A stretch of DNA of 64,000 nt from Actinomycetospora lutea (GTDB lineage: Bacteria; Actinomycetota; Actinomycetes; Mycobacteriales; Pseudonocardiaceae): positions 114,663-178,662 of the forward strand of contig NZ_JAQZAL010000013.1 in NCBI RefSeq assembly GCF_028737205.1. Direction: 5' to 3'. How positions within the stretch are numbered: the first letter of the stretch is position 1; each line of letters opens with the position of its first letter. Shown one piece after another: positions 43,080 through 51,450 of this stretch. Under the pieces are notes generated by a model. It was not told the origin of the DNA. It saw only the letters and a list, made by a program, of their open reading frames with translations, and made no database searches. A program made the position numbers and the translations under genes.

Positions 43080-43119
43080 GTGAGCGACGTTCGGGGCGAT
43101 AGCCCCAGACTTCGCTCAC
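43080..43119. repeat. 40-bp palindromic repeat, copy 5
   Basis: Arms gtgagcga/ttcgctcac around CGTTCGGGGCGATAGCCCCAGAC; imperfect in the inner arms. It lies between the convergent YrhK-type and SDR genes. The tca at 43116-43118 inside it is the SDR stop codon, so the repeat defines that protein's C-terminus. Confidence 0.85.
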
Positions 43120-44117
43120 GGACGCCGGTCGGCGGAGCGGCGCGGCGTCTCGTCGTCGAGCTCGTGGTGCCGGACGGCGGCACGGCGGTCGAGCGTGGTG
43201 AGCAGGCGCTGCCACCACGGCTGCTCGGGCAGCGTGTGACCCGGCTGCGGCGGGTCGCCGCCCGGCGCCGGGAGCAGCCGGTCGAGCAGGGTCAGCGCCC
43301 GCTGCGTGAGCCCCGGCGCGAGCCCGTGCACGCGCAGGCCGACCTTCGCCGCCGGCGTCAGCACGACCTCCGGGCGGCCGGCGAGCCCTGCCGCGATGAT
43401 GCGGCGCGCCGCGGCGCCGGCGTCCATCGACAGCAGCGGCAGCGACGCGAGCGCGGTGAACCAGCGCAGCTCGGCCTCGCGGTCGCCGCCGACGAGCGCG
43501 TTGCGCGTCGACCCGGTGCGCATGAGCCCGGGCACCACGGTGGTCACGGTGATCCCGTCGCGACCGGCCTCGGTGCGCAGCGACTCGGCGAACCCGACCG
43601 TCGCGAACTTCGCCGCCGTGTAGGGCAGCAGGCGCGGCGTCGGGACCTTGCCGCCGATCGAGGTGATCACCACGACGCGCCCGCCGCCACCCCGGCGCAG
43701 GATCGGCAGCGCCGCGAGCACGGGGTGCACGGCGCTCCAGAAGATCGCGTCGTGGGCGTCGGCGAGGTCCTGCGCGTCGAGGGCCGACAGCGGTGCGACC
43801 TGGATGATGCCGGCGTTGGCGACCACCACGTCGAGGCGCCCGAAGTGCCGGTCGGCGGCCTCGACCACCGCCTCGGCGCCGGGGCGAGACGTGAGGTCGG
43901 CGGGCAGGGTGAGCACCGTCGCGCCGGTCGCCTCCAGATCACCGCGCGCCGCCTCGAGCCCGTCGGCCGAGCGCGCCACGACGGCGAGGTCGTGGCCCCG
44001 GCGACCCAGTTCCTGCGCCAGCAGGAACCCCAGCCCGCGGCTCGCGCCGAGCACCAGCGCCACCGGACGGTCGCGTCCTGCGCCGTGGCCGTTCCTGCGC
44101 GTCCCGTCGTCCGGCAC
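43116..44117 (-). CDS. Short-chain dehydrogenase/reductase
   Basis: 333 residues. Rossmann motif LVLGASRGLG (about 21-30), NAG near residue 110, an active-site Ser in ITSIGGK and YTAAK (the catalytic Tyr-x3-Lys). The C-terminal extension of about 70 residues, rich in Leu, Pro and Arg, is longer than in classical SDRs (about 250). The enzyme is an NAD(P)-dependent oxidoreductase of unknown substrate; its N-terminus and length resemble oxidoreductases of mycobacterial lipid metabolism. The stop codon lies in the palindromic repeat. Confidence 0.88.
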   Translation of the reverse strand: MPDDGTRRNGHGAGRDRPVALVLGASRGLGFLLAQELGRRGHDLAVVARSADGLEAARGDLEATGATVLTLPADLTSRPGAEAVVEAADRHFGRLDVVVANAGIIQVAPLSALDAQDLADAHDAIFWSAVHPVLAALPILRRGGGGRVVVITSIGGKVPTPRLLPYTAAKFATVGFAESLRTEAGRDGITVTTVVPGLMRTGSTRNALVGGDREAELRWFTALASLPLLSMDAGAAARRIIAAGLAGRPEVVLTPAAKVGLRVHGLAPGLTQRALTLLDRLLPAPGGDPPQPGHTLPEQPWWQRLLTTLDRRAAVRHHELDDETPRRSADRRP

Positions 44118-44346
44118 GTCGCCTCCCTCGCGGATCGGGTGCGGTCCGTCGGCGGCTACCCGGGCACCGGGACGGCCATCGGTGCGATCGCCGACGGTTT
44201 CGCCGGGGCGCCACCGGTTATGCCTGCCGGGTCGGGTTGAGCGCTCAGCCCCTTCACCCCCGGCCGTCCACCGGCCGCCCCCCCGTCACGACACCGCGGC
44301 CGGTCCGCGACGTCCCGACGCGCCCCCGATCCATCAGGGAGTCACC

Positions 44347-45036
44347 TTGAGCACGCGCAACACCGTTCTGCACGCCCTGCACGACGTCGGCCTCGCCGCC
44401 TGGTTCGGCGGTTCGCTGTTCGGCCTCGCGGGCCTCAACGCCGCGGCCGAGGAGGCCGGTGACCGGCGCACGGCCGACCGTGTCTCGAGCATCGGCTGGG
44501 CCAAGTGGAGCCCGGTGAACACGCTCGCGATCGGCGCTCACGTCGTCGGCGGTGCCGGGCTGCTCGCCGAGAACCGCAAGCGGGCACTGGCCCAGAAGGG
44601 CCACACCGGCACCGTCAACGCCAAGCTCGCGCTGACCGTCGCCGCCCTCGCCGCGTCGGCCTACACCCGCCTCGTCGGCAAGAAGGTCGAGGACGCCGTG
44701 ATCCACCAGCAGAGCGGCGTCTCCTCGTCGACCACGACGCTGATGTCGGACGCCACCACCAAGCAGGGCGGCGCCACCGCGACCGGCGAGACCGTGCGCG
44801 AGGCCGACAAGCGCATCGGTCAGGCGGCGAGCGACGTCGCCGAGCAGCTGCCGGTCGACGCGGCCCGCGCCAACCGCCAGCTCCACGCGCTGCAGTACGC
44901 GATCCCGGCGCTGACCGGCGCGATCGTCGTGCTCTCCGCCCAGGCGGCCGAGCAGCAGCGTCCGGGCGACCAGCTCCGGGGCATCGCCCGCCGCGCCGGC
45001 TCCGCGGTCTCCTCGATCGCCTCCGCGGCGGCCTGA
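44347..45036 (+). CDS. Hypothetical four-helix membrane protein
   Basis: 229 residues from TTG at 44347, six bases after GGGAG. Hydrophobic stretches near 12-29, 58-75, 96-113 and 193-208 suggest four membrane helices, separated by a long polar region (about 118-185) rich in Ser, Thr and Ala (SGVSSSTTTLMSD). I do not recognise the family; uncharacterised actinobacterial membrane proteins have this layout. It is flanked by a 229-base gap with no gene and converges with a polyol dehydrogenase. Confidence 0.7.
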   Translation: MSTRNTVLHALHDVGLAAWFGGSLFGLAGLNAAAEEAGDRRTADRVSSIGWAKWSPVNTLAIGAHVVGGAGLLAENRKRALAQKGHTGTVNAKLALTVAALAASAYTRLVGKKVEDAVIHQQSGVSSSTTTLMSDATTKQGGATATGETVREADKRIGQAASDVAEQLPVDAARANRQLHALQYAIPALTGAIVVLSAQAAEQQRPGDQLRGIARRAGSAVSSIASAAA

Positions 45037-45099
45037 GGCCCGCACGCTCGCACGTCCCGGCCGGCACCGCGGTGGCAGCGGTGCCGGCCGACGTGTGTC

Positions 45100-46113
45100 T
45101 CAGCCCGGGCGCACCACGGCCTTGATGGCGTCCGGGTCGCGGCGCGCCGCCAGCAGGGCGTCGACCGCCCCGTCGAGATCGTGGTGCGAGGTCACCATCT
45201 CGTCGAGCCGCACCGCTCCGGAGGCCGCCAGGGCGATCGCGGCCGGATAGACGTGGGCGTAGCGGAACGTCCCCTTGATCACGAGCTCGCGGGCCTGGAC
45301 GACGTCGAGCGGCAGCGTCAGCGTCGCCCCGGTGCCGACGAGGACGACGGTCGCGGCCGGCGCGGTCGCCGCGATCGCGAGGTCGACCGCGGGCTGGACG
45401 CCCGTGCACTCCAGCACGACGTCCACCGGCTCGACGTCGACGTCGGCGGCGCCCGGGTCGATCACCGCGTCCGCCCCGAAGCGCAGCGCCACCTCACGGC
45501 GCCGGGCCACCGGGTCGGACAGGACCACGCGCGCCGCGCCCCGGGCCCGCGCGACCTGCAGGCACAGCAGCCCGACCGGCCCGCCGCCGCTGACGAACAC
45601 CCGCGTGCCCGGCCCGATGTCGGCCTTGCCCGCCGCGTGCACGGCCACCGCCAGCGGCTCGATCATCGCCGCCGCGTCCTCGGAGAGCGCGTCGGGCACC
45701 GGGTGCGCGCGGCCCGCGGGCACCGTCACGTACTGCGCGAACGACCCGTCCACCGGCGGCGTCGCGAAGAACGAGATCCACGGGCACAGGTGGTAGCGGC
45801 CCTGTGCGCACTGGTCGCAGCGTCCGCAGTTGCGCTGCGGCTCGACCGCGACGCGCGTGCCCGCCGCCGGCGCCTCGACACCCTCGCCGACCGCGCTGAC
45901 CACCCCGGACGTCTCGTGCCCGAGCACCAGCGGGCCGTGCATGACGAAGCCGCCGATGCGCCCGTGGTCGTAGTAGTGCACGTCCGAGCCGCACACGCTG
46001 ACCGCCCGCACCGCGACCTGCACGTCGCCCGGCCCGGGCGCCGGCACCGGCCGCGTCTCGACGGTCATGCGCTCGGGCTCGTGGAGCACGGCCACCCGTT
46101 GCTCGGTGCTCAC
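45100..46113 (-). CDS. Zinc-dependent polyol (sorbitol/xylitol-type) dehydrogenase
   Basis: 337 residues. Zinc MDR signatures: VCGSDVHYYDHGRIG (the catalytic-zinc Cys), GHETSGVVSAVGEGV, four structural-zinc cysteines in CGRCDQCAQGRYHLC, and the Rossmann motif VSGGGPVGLL. The N-terminal CGSDVHYY stretch is typical of sorbitol, L-iditol and xylitol dehydrogenases. Such enzymes oxidise a polyol to a ketose with NAD+. No sugar transport genes are nearby. Confidence 0.88.
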   Translation of the reverse strand: MSTEQRVAVLHEPERMTVETRPVPAPGPGDVQVAVRAVSVCGSDVHYYDHGRIGGFVMHGPLVLGHETSGVVSAVGEGVEAPAAGTRVAVEPQRNCGRCDQCAQGRYHLCPWISFFATPPVDGSFAQYVTVPAGRAHPVPDALSEDAAAMIEPLAVAVHAAGKADIGPGTRVFVSGGGPVGLLCLQVARARGAARVVLSDPVARRREVALRFGADAVIDPGAADVDVEPVDVVLECTGVQPAVDLAIAATAPAATVVLVGTGATLTLPLDVVQARELVIKGTFRYAHVYPAAIALAASGAVRLDEMVTSHHDLDGAVDALLAARRDPDAIKAVVRPG

Positions 46114-46130
46114 GGCGCTCTCCCTCCGTC

Positions 46131-46495
46131 CTACGTCACTGCCGACCGGATCCTCCGCGCCGGCGTGAAGATGCGCAGGTCGAGCATCCCCGGCGGGTCG
46201 GCGATCCCGGGCCGCCTGCCGCGATCCAGGCGGTCAGCTCGCCCTCGGTGTCGGCGTCGAGCACCCCGAACAGCCACACCGGCCGCGCCCCGGCGGCGCG
46301 CCCGGCCCGCGAGGGCGAGACGACCACGACGTTCGAGTAGGCGCACGCGTCGAGGCAGTCGCTGACGCGCACCGGCGCCGCCGCCCGGAACCGCGCGAGC
46401 TGGGCGGCGTGGTCGACGCCGGGATGCTTGCGCGTGGTGCCGCAGCAGCAGTCGCGGCAGACGGTGAGGGTGGGACCTTTCGCCGCAGCGCTCAT
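46131..46495 (-). pseudogene. (2Fe-2S) thioredoxin-like ferredoxin, 3' frameshift
   Basis: From the ATG at 46495 the protein has the shape of a thioredoxin-fold ferredoxin: TVCRDCCCGTTRKHPGVDH, VRVSDCLDACAYSNVVVV. It then reads WIAAGGPG and slips into an unrelated tail. The other frame at this point continues GIADPPGMLDLRIFTPARRI and ends at 46131. A one-base loss in a CCCGGG run near 46202-46212 explains the switch. The last 25 or so residues are therefore replaced in the actual frame (stop at 46136). The cluster cysteines precede the shift, so the domain may still fold; sequencing error is also possible. Confidence 0.65.
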
Positions 46496-46520
46496 CGCCG
46501 GTGACGCTATCCCGCGCGCG

Positions 46521-47093
46521 TCAGCGCCACACCGAGGTGAGACAGGCGAGACGTCCCCCCGCGGTGCCGGCCTGGCCGTGCGCCGTCGCGGTCATCTCCT
46601 TCTCGTGCACCACCACCGAGCCGGGCGCCCGGTCGGTGAACACGAACGGCACGGTGGTCGTCGCCGTCCCGTCGCCCGCCGCGTCGGTGCGCAGGTCGAG
46701 CCAGATCTCGTTGCGCGGGTTGGCGTATGCGGGGTCGGACGACGGCTTCGCCGGCGTGGCGGCCGGGTCGATGCGGTCCTGGTAGTGCGGGCCGGCGTCG
46801 GCGCCGGAGGGGCCGCACGGCCGGACGTGCGCGTGCACGGCGTAGCCGCGGCCCGGGACCATCCCCTCGACGCGGAACGTCGCCGTGGTGGCGCCGCGGT
46901 GGGCGGTCACCTCGACCGCGACGCGGGCGCCCTCGGGGGCGGCGACCGGGTCGTAGGTCACGGCCGGTCCGGACGGGGCGAGCACGCCCTGGGTGACCAG
47001 CGGGCTCGCGGCGGCCGCGGGCGGACCGGAGCAGGAGGCGACGAGGGCGGCCCCGCCGACGAGGAGCGCGAGGCGGACGAACGGGCGCGGCAC
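46521..47093 (-). CDS. sodC: Cu/Zn superoxide dismutase-like lipoprotein
   Basis: 190 residues from the GTG at 47093. The signal peptide ends in VASC (lipobox), so the protein is anchored outside the membrane. The core resembles SodC: HAHVRPCGPSGADAGPHYQD (copper-site His cluster and half of the disulfide), NEIWLDLRTDAAGDG, and VVVHEKEMTATA...AGGRLACL with the second Cys. M. tuberculosis SodC is a similar lipoprotein. I did not verify every zinc ligand, and some appear changed, so dismutase activity is likely but not certain. Confidence 0.8.
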   Translation of the reverse strand: MPRPFVRLALLVGGAALVASCSGPPAAAASPLVTQGVLAPSGPAVTYDPVAAPEGARVAVEVTAHRGATTATFRVEGMVPGRGYAVHAHVRPCGPSGADAGPHYQDRIDPAATPAKPSSDPAYANPRNEIWLDLRTDAAGDGTATTTVPFVFTDRAPGSVVVHEKEMTATAHGQAGTAGGRLACLTSVWR

Positions 47094-47200
47094 GGCGGCG
47101 ATCCTGGCAGTCCGGAGACGTTCGGTCGTCGATCGACGACGCGGCGTGTCGTCCCGTCCGGGTTACCGTGGACCCGCCGAGACGAGGGGGATGCGCACCG

Positions 47201-48592
47201 ATGAGCACCGCCGCCGCACCGTCCACCGCCGTCGTGAGCGAGCTGGTCACGACCCTGCCCGCCGGGCGGGTGATCGACGACCCGGACGTGCTGGCGAGCT
47301 ACGCCCACGACGACGCCGAGTGGGCCCCGCACGCGCTGCCGCTGGCCGTGGTGCGCCCGCGCACGGCGGCGGAGATCCAGGCGGTGGTGCGCGCGTGCCT
47401 CGAGCACCGGACGCCGGTCGTGCCGCGCGGGGCGGGCACCGGGCTCTCCGGCGGGGCGAACGCGATCCCGGGCTGCGTCGTCCTGTCCACCGAGCACATG
47501 ACCGAGGTGCTCGAGATCGACGGCGCCGAGCGGCTCGCGGTGGTGCAGCCCGGCGTGGTCAACGACGACCTGCGCGCGGTCTGTGCCGAGCAGGGCCTCT
47601 GGTACCCGCCGGACCCGGCGAGCTCGCCCTGGTCGACGATCGGCGGCAACGTCGCCACCAACGCCGGCGGGGTGTGCTGCGTCAAGTACGGCGTCACCCG
47701 CGACTACGTGCTCGGGATGCAGGTGGTCAACGGGCTCGGTGAGCTGGTGCGGCTCGGGCGGCGCACCGCCAAGGGCGTCGCCGGGCTCGACCTGGCGGGG
47801 CTGATGGTCGGTTCCGAGGGCACGCTCGGGGTGATCGCCGAGGTCACCGTGAAGCTGCGGCCCGCCCGCGCGCCCGAGCACACGGTGGCCGGCTACTTCG
47901 ACTCCGTCGTCGACGCCGGGCGCGCGGTCGCCGCGATCACCGCCGCCGGGCTGACGCCGTCGGCGCTCGAGCTGGTCGACCGCACGTGCCTCGAGGCCGT
48001 CGACGCGTGGAAGAACATGGGGCTGGCCGCCGAGGCCGACGTGGTGCTGCTGGGGCGGTCGGACGCGCCCGGGGCCGCGGGCGACGCGGAGGCGGCGGAG
48101 ATGCTGCGCCACTTCGAGGCGGCGGGGGCGACGTTCGCCGCGCAGGCCGCCGACGCCGAGGAGGCCGAGGCGCTGTTCGCCGCCCGCCGCTTGGCCTACC
48201 CGGCGCTGGAACGGCTCGGGCCGGTGCTCACCGAGGACGTGTGCGTCCCGCGCGCGGCGGTGCCCGCGATGCTGGGCCGCATCCAGGAGATCGGCCGGCG
48301 GCACGAGGTCACGATCGCCAACATCGCCCACGCCGGCGACGGCAACCTGCACCCGCTGCTGATCACGCCGATCGGCGACGAGCCGGCCCGGCGCCGCGCA
48401 CAGGAGGCGTTCGAGGAGATCCTCAGCGACGCCCTCGCGCTCGGCGGCACCGTCACCGGCGAGCACGGCGTCGGCCTGCTCAAGCGCCACGGCCTGGAGC
48501 GCGAGCAAGCGCCCGAGGTGCTGGCGATGCAGCGCGCGGTCAAGGCGGCGCTCGACCCGCACGGGATCCTGAACCCCGGCAAGGTGGTCTGA
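47201..48592 (+). CDS. FAD-linked D-2-hydroxyacid oxidase/dehydrogenase (GlcD-like)
   Basis: 463 residues from the ATG at 47201. The FAD domain contains VPRGAGTGLSGGAN (pyrophosphate-binding) and TIGGNVATNAGGVCCVKYGVT; the C-terminal cap has ANIAHAGDGNLHPLL and GEHGVGLLKR. These are hallmarks of the glycolate oxidase subunit GlcD and D-lactate dehydrogenase group, which take a D-2-hydroxy acid to the keto acid with FAD. No GlcE or GlcF partner is adjacent, so a stand-alone D-lactate or D-2-hydroxyglutarate-type enzyme is likely. Confidence 0.9.
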   Translation: MSTAAAPSTAVVSELVTTLPAGRVIDDPDVLASYAHDDAEWAPHALPLAVVRPRTAAEIQAVVRACLEHRTPVVPRGAGTGLSGGANAIPGCVVLSTEHMTEVLEIDGAERLAVVQPGVVNDDLRAVCAEQGLWYPPDPASSPWSTIGGNVATNAGGVCCVKYGVTRDYVLGMQVVNGLGELVRLGRRTAKGVAGLDLAGLMVGSEGTLGVIAEVTVKLRPARAPEHTVAGYFDSVVDAGRAVAAITAAGLTPSALELVDRTCLEAVDAWKNMGLAAEADVVLLGRSDAPGAAGDAEAAEMLRHFEAAGATFAAQAADAEEAEALFAARRLAYPALERLGPVLTEDVCVPRAAVPAMLGRIQEIGRRHEVTIANIAHAGDGNLHPLLITPIGDEPARRRAQEAFEEILSDALALGGTVTGEHGVGLLKRHGLEREQAPEVLAMQRAVKAALDPHGILNPGKVV

Positions 48593-48614
48593 GGCGCCTG
48601 CTCGGGGCACCGTC

Positions 48615-48675
48615 GTGCGCAGCGAGGGACTCCCTGGCTGCGTGGCAGGCAGCGAGGGTGACCCTCGCTGCGCAC
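48615..48675. terminator. 61-bp nested palindrome between convergent genes
   Basis: Perfect outer arms GTGCGCAGCGAGGG (48615-48628) and CCCTCGCTGCGCAC (48662-48675) enclose an inner perfect hairpin GCAGCGAGGGT/ACCCTCGCTGC (48649-48671). It lies between two convergent stops, so bidirectional termination is the simplest role. Confidence 0.6.
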
Positions 48676-48689
48676 ACCCCGGACCTCGC

Positions 48690-49360
48690 TAGGAGCCGCC
48701 GGTCGTGCTGGCGGCGGTCGTGGTGCGCGCGGAGCTCGCCGACTCCGTCGCCGGGGTGCCCGAGGTGTCCGAGGTGTCCGGGGTCGTGGCGCCGCGGCAC
48801 GGCGCGCCCCAGACGCCGCGCTCGGCGAGGCGGGCGCGGTCCTGGGCGGCGCGGATCGGCGGCATGGCGGCCGGGTCGGCGTCGGCGGCATAGGCGCGGG
48901 CGATGCCCGCCTCGGCCGCGAGGACGCCGTAGTCGCCGCCGCCGTCGAGGGTGACCGTGGCGAGGCGGCGGTCGAAGCGGTCGGTCGCCGGGCCGGACCC
49001 GCCGACGAGGCGCACGGCGCGGCGGTCGAGCACCCGCGAGGCGAAGGACGTCGCCTGCTCGCCGTAGCACGCGCCGGGAGGCTGCACGCCCAGCGCGCGC
49101 ACGCGCACGATCGGGCCGCCGTCGGGCAGGCGGACGTCGAGGGTGACCGCGTCGACCACCCGCTCCACGACCACCCGCTCACCCTCGGGGCGCGCGTCGA
49201 GACCCGCGAGGGCGGCGGCCGGGTCGGGCACGGGTGCTGCCGCCGGGGCGCCGGCGGGCACGGGTCCGCTCGCGAGCGTCAGCACGGCACCCGTCGCGCA
49301 GACGGCGACGGCGACACCGAGGACGAGGCGGGCGATCGCGACGCGGGACACGCCCCACAT
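48690..49360 (-). CDS. Exported SNase-like (thermonuclease-fold) protein
   Basis: 223 residues. An N-terminal hydrophobic segment (about 9-30) acts as signal or anchor. The SNase fold follows: VERVVDAVTLDVRLPDGG, VRALGVQPPG, CYGEQATSFASRVL, TDRFDRRLATVTLDGG and a final CRG. In active SNases the loop reads DTPE; here it is QPPG, so the metal-binding Asp and general-base Glu of that loop are absent. The two active-site arginines seem kept. It ends with a Ser/Thr-rich tail. It may bind nucleic acid without cutting it, or use other residues. Confidence 0.72.
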
Positions 49361-49417
49361 CGTGACTGATCGTGATGTGTAGTCGACGCTCGGTCACCAG
49401 GACCGGCGGTCACCCGA

Positions 49418-50653
49418 TCAGGTCGCGACGACCGGGAGACGGCGGGTGCCGAGCACACGACCCGTGTACGGCCGTTGCTCCCCCTCGCCCACGGTCAGCC
49501 CAGCGTAGCGAGCGGTCATCTCCTCCAGCGCCACGCGCGCCTCGAGACGGGCCAGCGGGGCGCCGAGGCAGAAGTGGATGCCGTGGCCGAAGGCCGTCTG
49601 GGCGCCGCCGCCGATCCCGCGGCGCGTGGGGTCGAACCGCTCGGGGTCCGGGTGCGCCGCGGGGTCGTGGGTGGCCGAGAGCAGCCACGGCATGACGATC
49701 GAGCGCGCCGGGACGGTGACGCCGGCGATCTCGACGTCGCGCGTCGTGGCGCGCGCGGTCATCGGGAACGGCGGGCGCAGCCGCAGCACCTCCTCGACCG
49801 TCGCCGGGATCGCCGACGGGTCGGCGCGCAGCGCGTCCCACGCGCCGGGGTGCTCGTCGAGCACCCGCACGGCGTTGCCCAGCAGCAGCGTCGTCGTGAT
49901 GTGCCCGGCGAAGAGCAGCAGCATCGAGAAGTTGGCGGCCTCCTCGTCGTCGAGCACCCGGCCGTCGACCTCGGTGGTGACCAGCGCGGAGATGAGGTCG
50001 TCGGTCGGTGCGGCCCGCCGCGCGCGGCACCAGTCGCCGAGGTAGCCGGTGATCTCCCCCATCGCGTCGCGGATCGCGGGGTCGTTGACCGCCTCCTTGG
50101 GGTCCTCGACCTGCATCGAGAACAGCCCGTCGGCCCACTGCCGGAACCGGCCGCGGTCGGCGGCGGGCAGCCCGAGCATCTCGGCGATGACGGTGACGGG
50201 CAGCGGGAACGCGAGTGCGTCCACGAGGTCGAACGACACGGATCGGTGGGTCGAGCTCCGCTGCCCTATCGGCGTGCTCCCCTCGACGTCTCCCGGGGCG
50301 TCCGGCAGCATCTCGCGGGTCAGCTCCCGGATGCGCGGCTCGAGCCCGGCGACGCGCTTCGGGGTGAACGACCTGCTGACGAGGTGGCGCAGCGCCCCGT
50401 GCTCCGGCGGGTCGAGGCGCGTGAGCATGCCCTTGCTCATCTGCTGGGCCTCCGGCATCACCGCCGAGAAGTCCGAGCTGAACGTGGCGGTGTCGCGCAG
50501 CACGACCTCGACGTCGGCGGCGCGCGTCACGTGGTGCATGCCGTAGCGATCACGCCAGACGGGGGCGTCGGCGCGCAGGCGGGCGAGCCAGTCGAGGACG
50601 GCGGGCAGGTCGGCGACGTCGGGCGGGAGGTCGCGGTCGAGAGCGGTGGTCAT
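49418..50653 (-). CDS. Cytochrome P450 with a repeat-derived insert
   Basis: 411 residues from the ATG at 50653. Heme loop FGHGIHFCLGAPLARLEA near residue 340, EEVLRLRPP (the E-x-x-R region) and I helix FAGHITTTLLLGN. The I-helix acid, usually Glu before Thr-Thr, is Ile here, as in some actinobacterial P450s, so oxygen activation may rely on the threonines. Near residues 120-140 the sequence VEGSTPIGQRSSTHRSVS looks like an insertion before FDLVDALAFPLPV; GSTPIG is coded by the 24-bp repeat also found at 18840-18863. The gene follows a TetR gene with a four-base overlap. The substrate is unknown. Confidence 0.9.
   Translation of the reverse strand: MTTALDRDLPPDVADLPAVLDWLARLRADAPVWRDRYGMHHVTRAADVEVVLRDTATFSSDFSAVMPEAQQMSKGMLTRLDPPEHGALRHLVSRSFTPKRVAGLEPRIRELTREMLPDAPGDVEGSTPIGQRSSTHRSVSFDLVDALAFPLPVTVIAEMLGLPAADRGRFRQWADGLFSMQVEDPKEAVNDPAIRDAMGEITGYLGDWCRARRAAPTDDLISALVTTEVDGRVLDDEEAANFSMLLLFAGHITTTLLLGNAVRVLDEHPGAWDALRADPSAIPATVEEVLRLRPPFPMTARATTRDVEIAGVTVPARSIVMPWLLSATHDPAAHPDPERFDPTRRGIGGGAQTAFGHGIHFCLGAPLARLEARVALEEMTARYAGLTVGEGEQRPYTGRVLGTRRLPVVAT
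50260..50283 (-). repeat. 24-bp coding repeat (GSTPIG), copy 2, inside a P450 gene
   Basis: Matches 18840-18863 at 23 of 24 positions and is read in the same phase (GSTPIG, with a rare ATA codon). It is flanked by short arms GTCGAG/CTCGAC (50250-50255 and 50282-50287). Confidence 0.65.
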
Positions 50654-51333
50654 GGCTCCTCCGGGAGGGCCGCGGTGAGGTGGTGGAGGGTGCGCTCGTA
50701 GAGCGCGGCGAGCCCGGTGGCCGCCGCCGCGAGGGCGGCCGGGTCGGGCTCGCCGGGCGGCGTGAAGCCCGCCCGGACGACGGCGGCGAGGGCGTCGGCC
50801 CGGGCCGTCACGTCCATCCCGGCGCCGGCCGGGACGAGGTGGTCGAGGAAGAAGCCGATGCAGGCGGCGCTGAGCCGGTACGGCAGGTCGGGCGTCGTCG
50901 CCGGGTCGTCGGCGAGCAGGCCGTGCCGGTGGAGCAGCGCGAAGTGCTCGCGGGCGAACTCGGTCTTGTCGGTGACGATCTCGAGCCCGGTCTTGGTGTC
51001 GGTGGCGATCGCGCCGAGCAGCTCGACGTCGCCGGCGAACAGCGCCCGGGTCAGCGGACGGCGCTGCACCGCGAGGAACGAGCTGCGCAGCGTCGCGTCG
51101 AGGGCGGCCTGCGCGGGGTCGGCCCGCAGCGCGGCGAGCAGGTCCTCGGTGATCCCGAGCGAGTCGCGCACGAGCACCCCGGCGAAGAGCTCGAGCTTGC
51201 TCGTGAAGTGCAGGTACACGGTGCCCTTGCCGACGCCGGCGCGGCGCGCGACGTCGTCGACGGTGACGCGCCGGTACCCGTGGGCGAGCAGGAGGTCCCC
51301 CGCCGCGTCCAGCATCTGCGCGACCCGACCCAC
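50650..51333 (-). CDS. TetR-family transcriptional regulator
   Basis: 227 residues from the GTG at 51333, six bases after GGGGAGG. N-terminal HTH: VTVDDVARRAGVGKGTVYLHF. The C-terminal domain is of the type that binds acyl-CoA or hydrophobic ligands. Its stop overlaps the P450 start (ATGA), so regulator and P450 form one operon. A perfect palindrome 19 bases upstream of its start is the likely binding site, which would control both directions. Confidence 0.9.
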   Translation of the reverse strand: MGRVAQMLDAAGDLLLAHGYRRVTVDDVARRAGVGKGTVYLHFTSKLELFAGVLVRDSLGITEDLLAALRADPAQAALDATLRSSFLAVQRRPLTRALFAGDVELLGAIATDTKTGLEIVTDKTEFAREHFALLHRHGLLADDPATTPDLPYRLSAACIGFFLDHLVPAGAGMDVTARADALAAVVRAGFTPPGEPDPAALAAAATGLAALYERTLHHLTAALPEEP

Positions 51334-51351
51334 CGACGACCTCCCCTGACC

Positions 51352-51378
51352 CGTGACCAGAATCCTTATCTGGTCACG
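51352..51378. promoter_or_regulatory. Perfect 27-bp palindromic operator (TetR)
   Basis: Arms CGTGACCAGA (51352-51361) and TCTGGTCACG (51369-51378), perfect complements around ATCCTTA. It lies in the gap between the TetR/P450 operon and the divergent MDR/phosphotransferase operon. The ATCCTTATCTGG centre is AT-richer than its flanks. Confidence 0.8.
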
Positions 51379-51450
51379 AGTCACGGTGGACCCCGCACCG
51401 ACCGCCGTCAAGGGCTGCGTCGTGATCGTCCGGAGGGCAAGCTCTCGCCC

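Noticed and set aside
49361..49385. Direct repeats ATCGTGA-type before the nuclease-like gene
   Set aside because: Too short (seven to eight bases) to tell from chance, and not clearly a promoter element.
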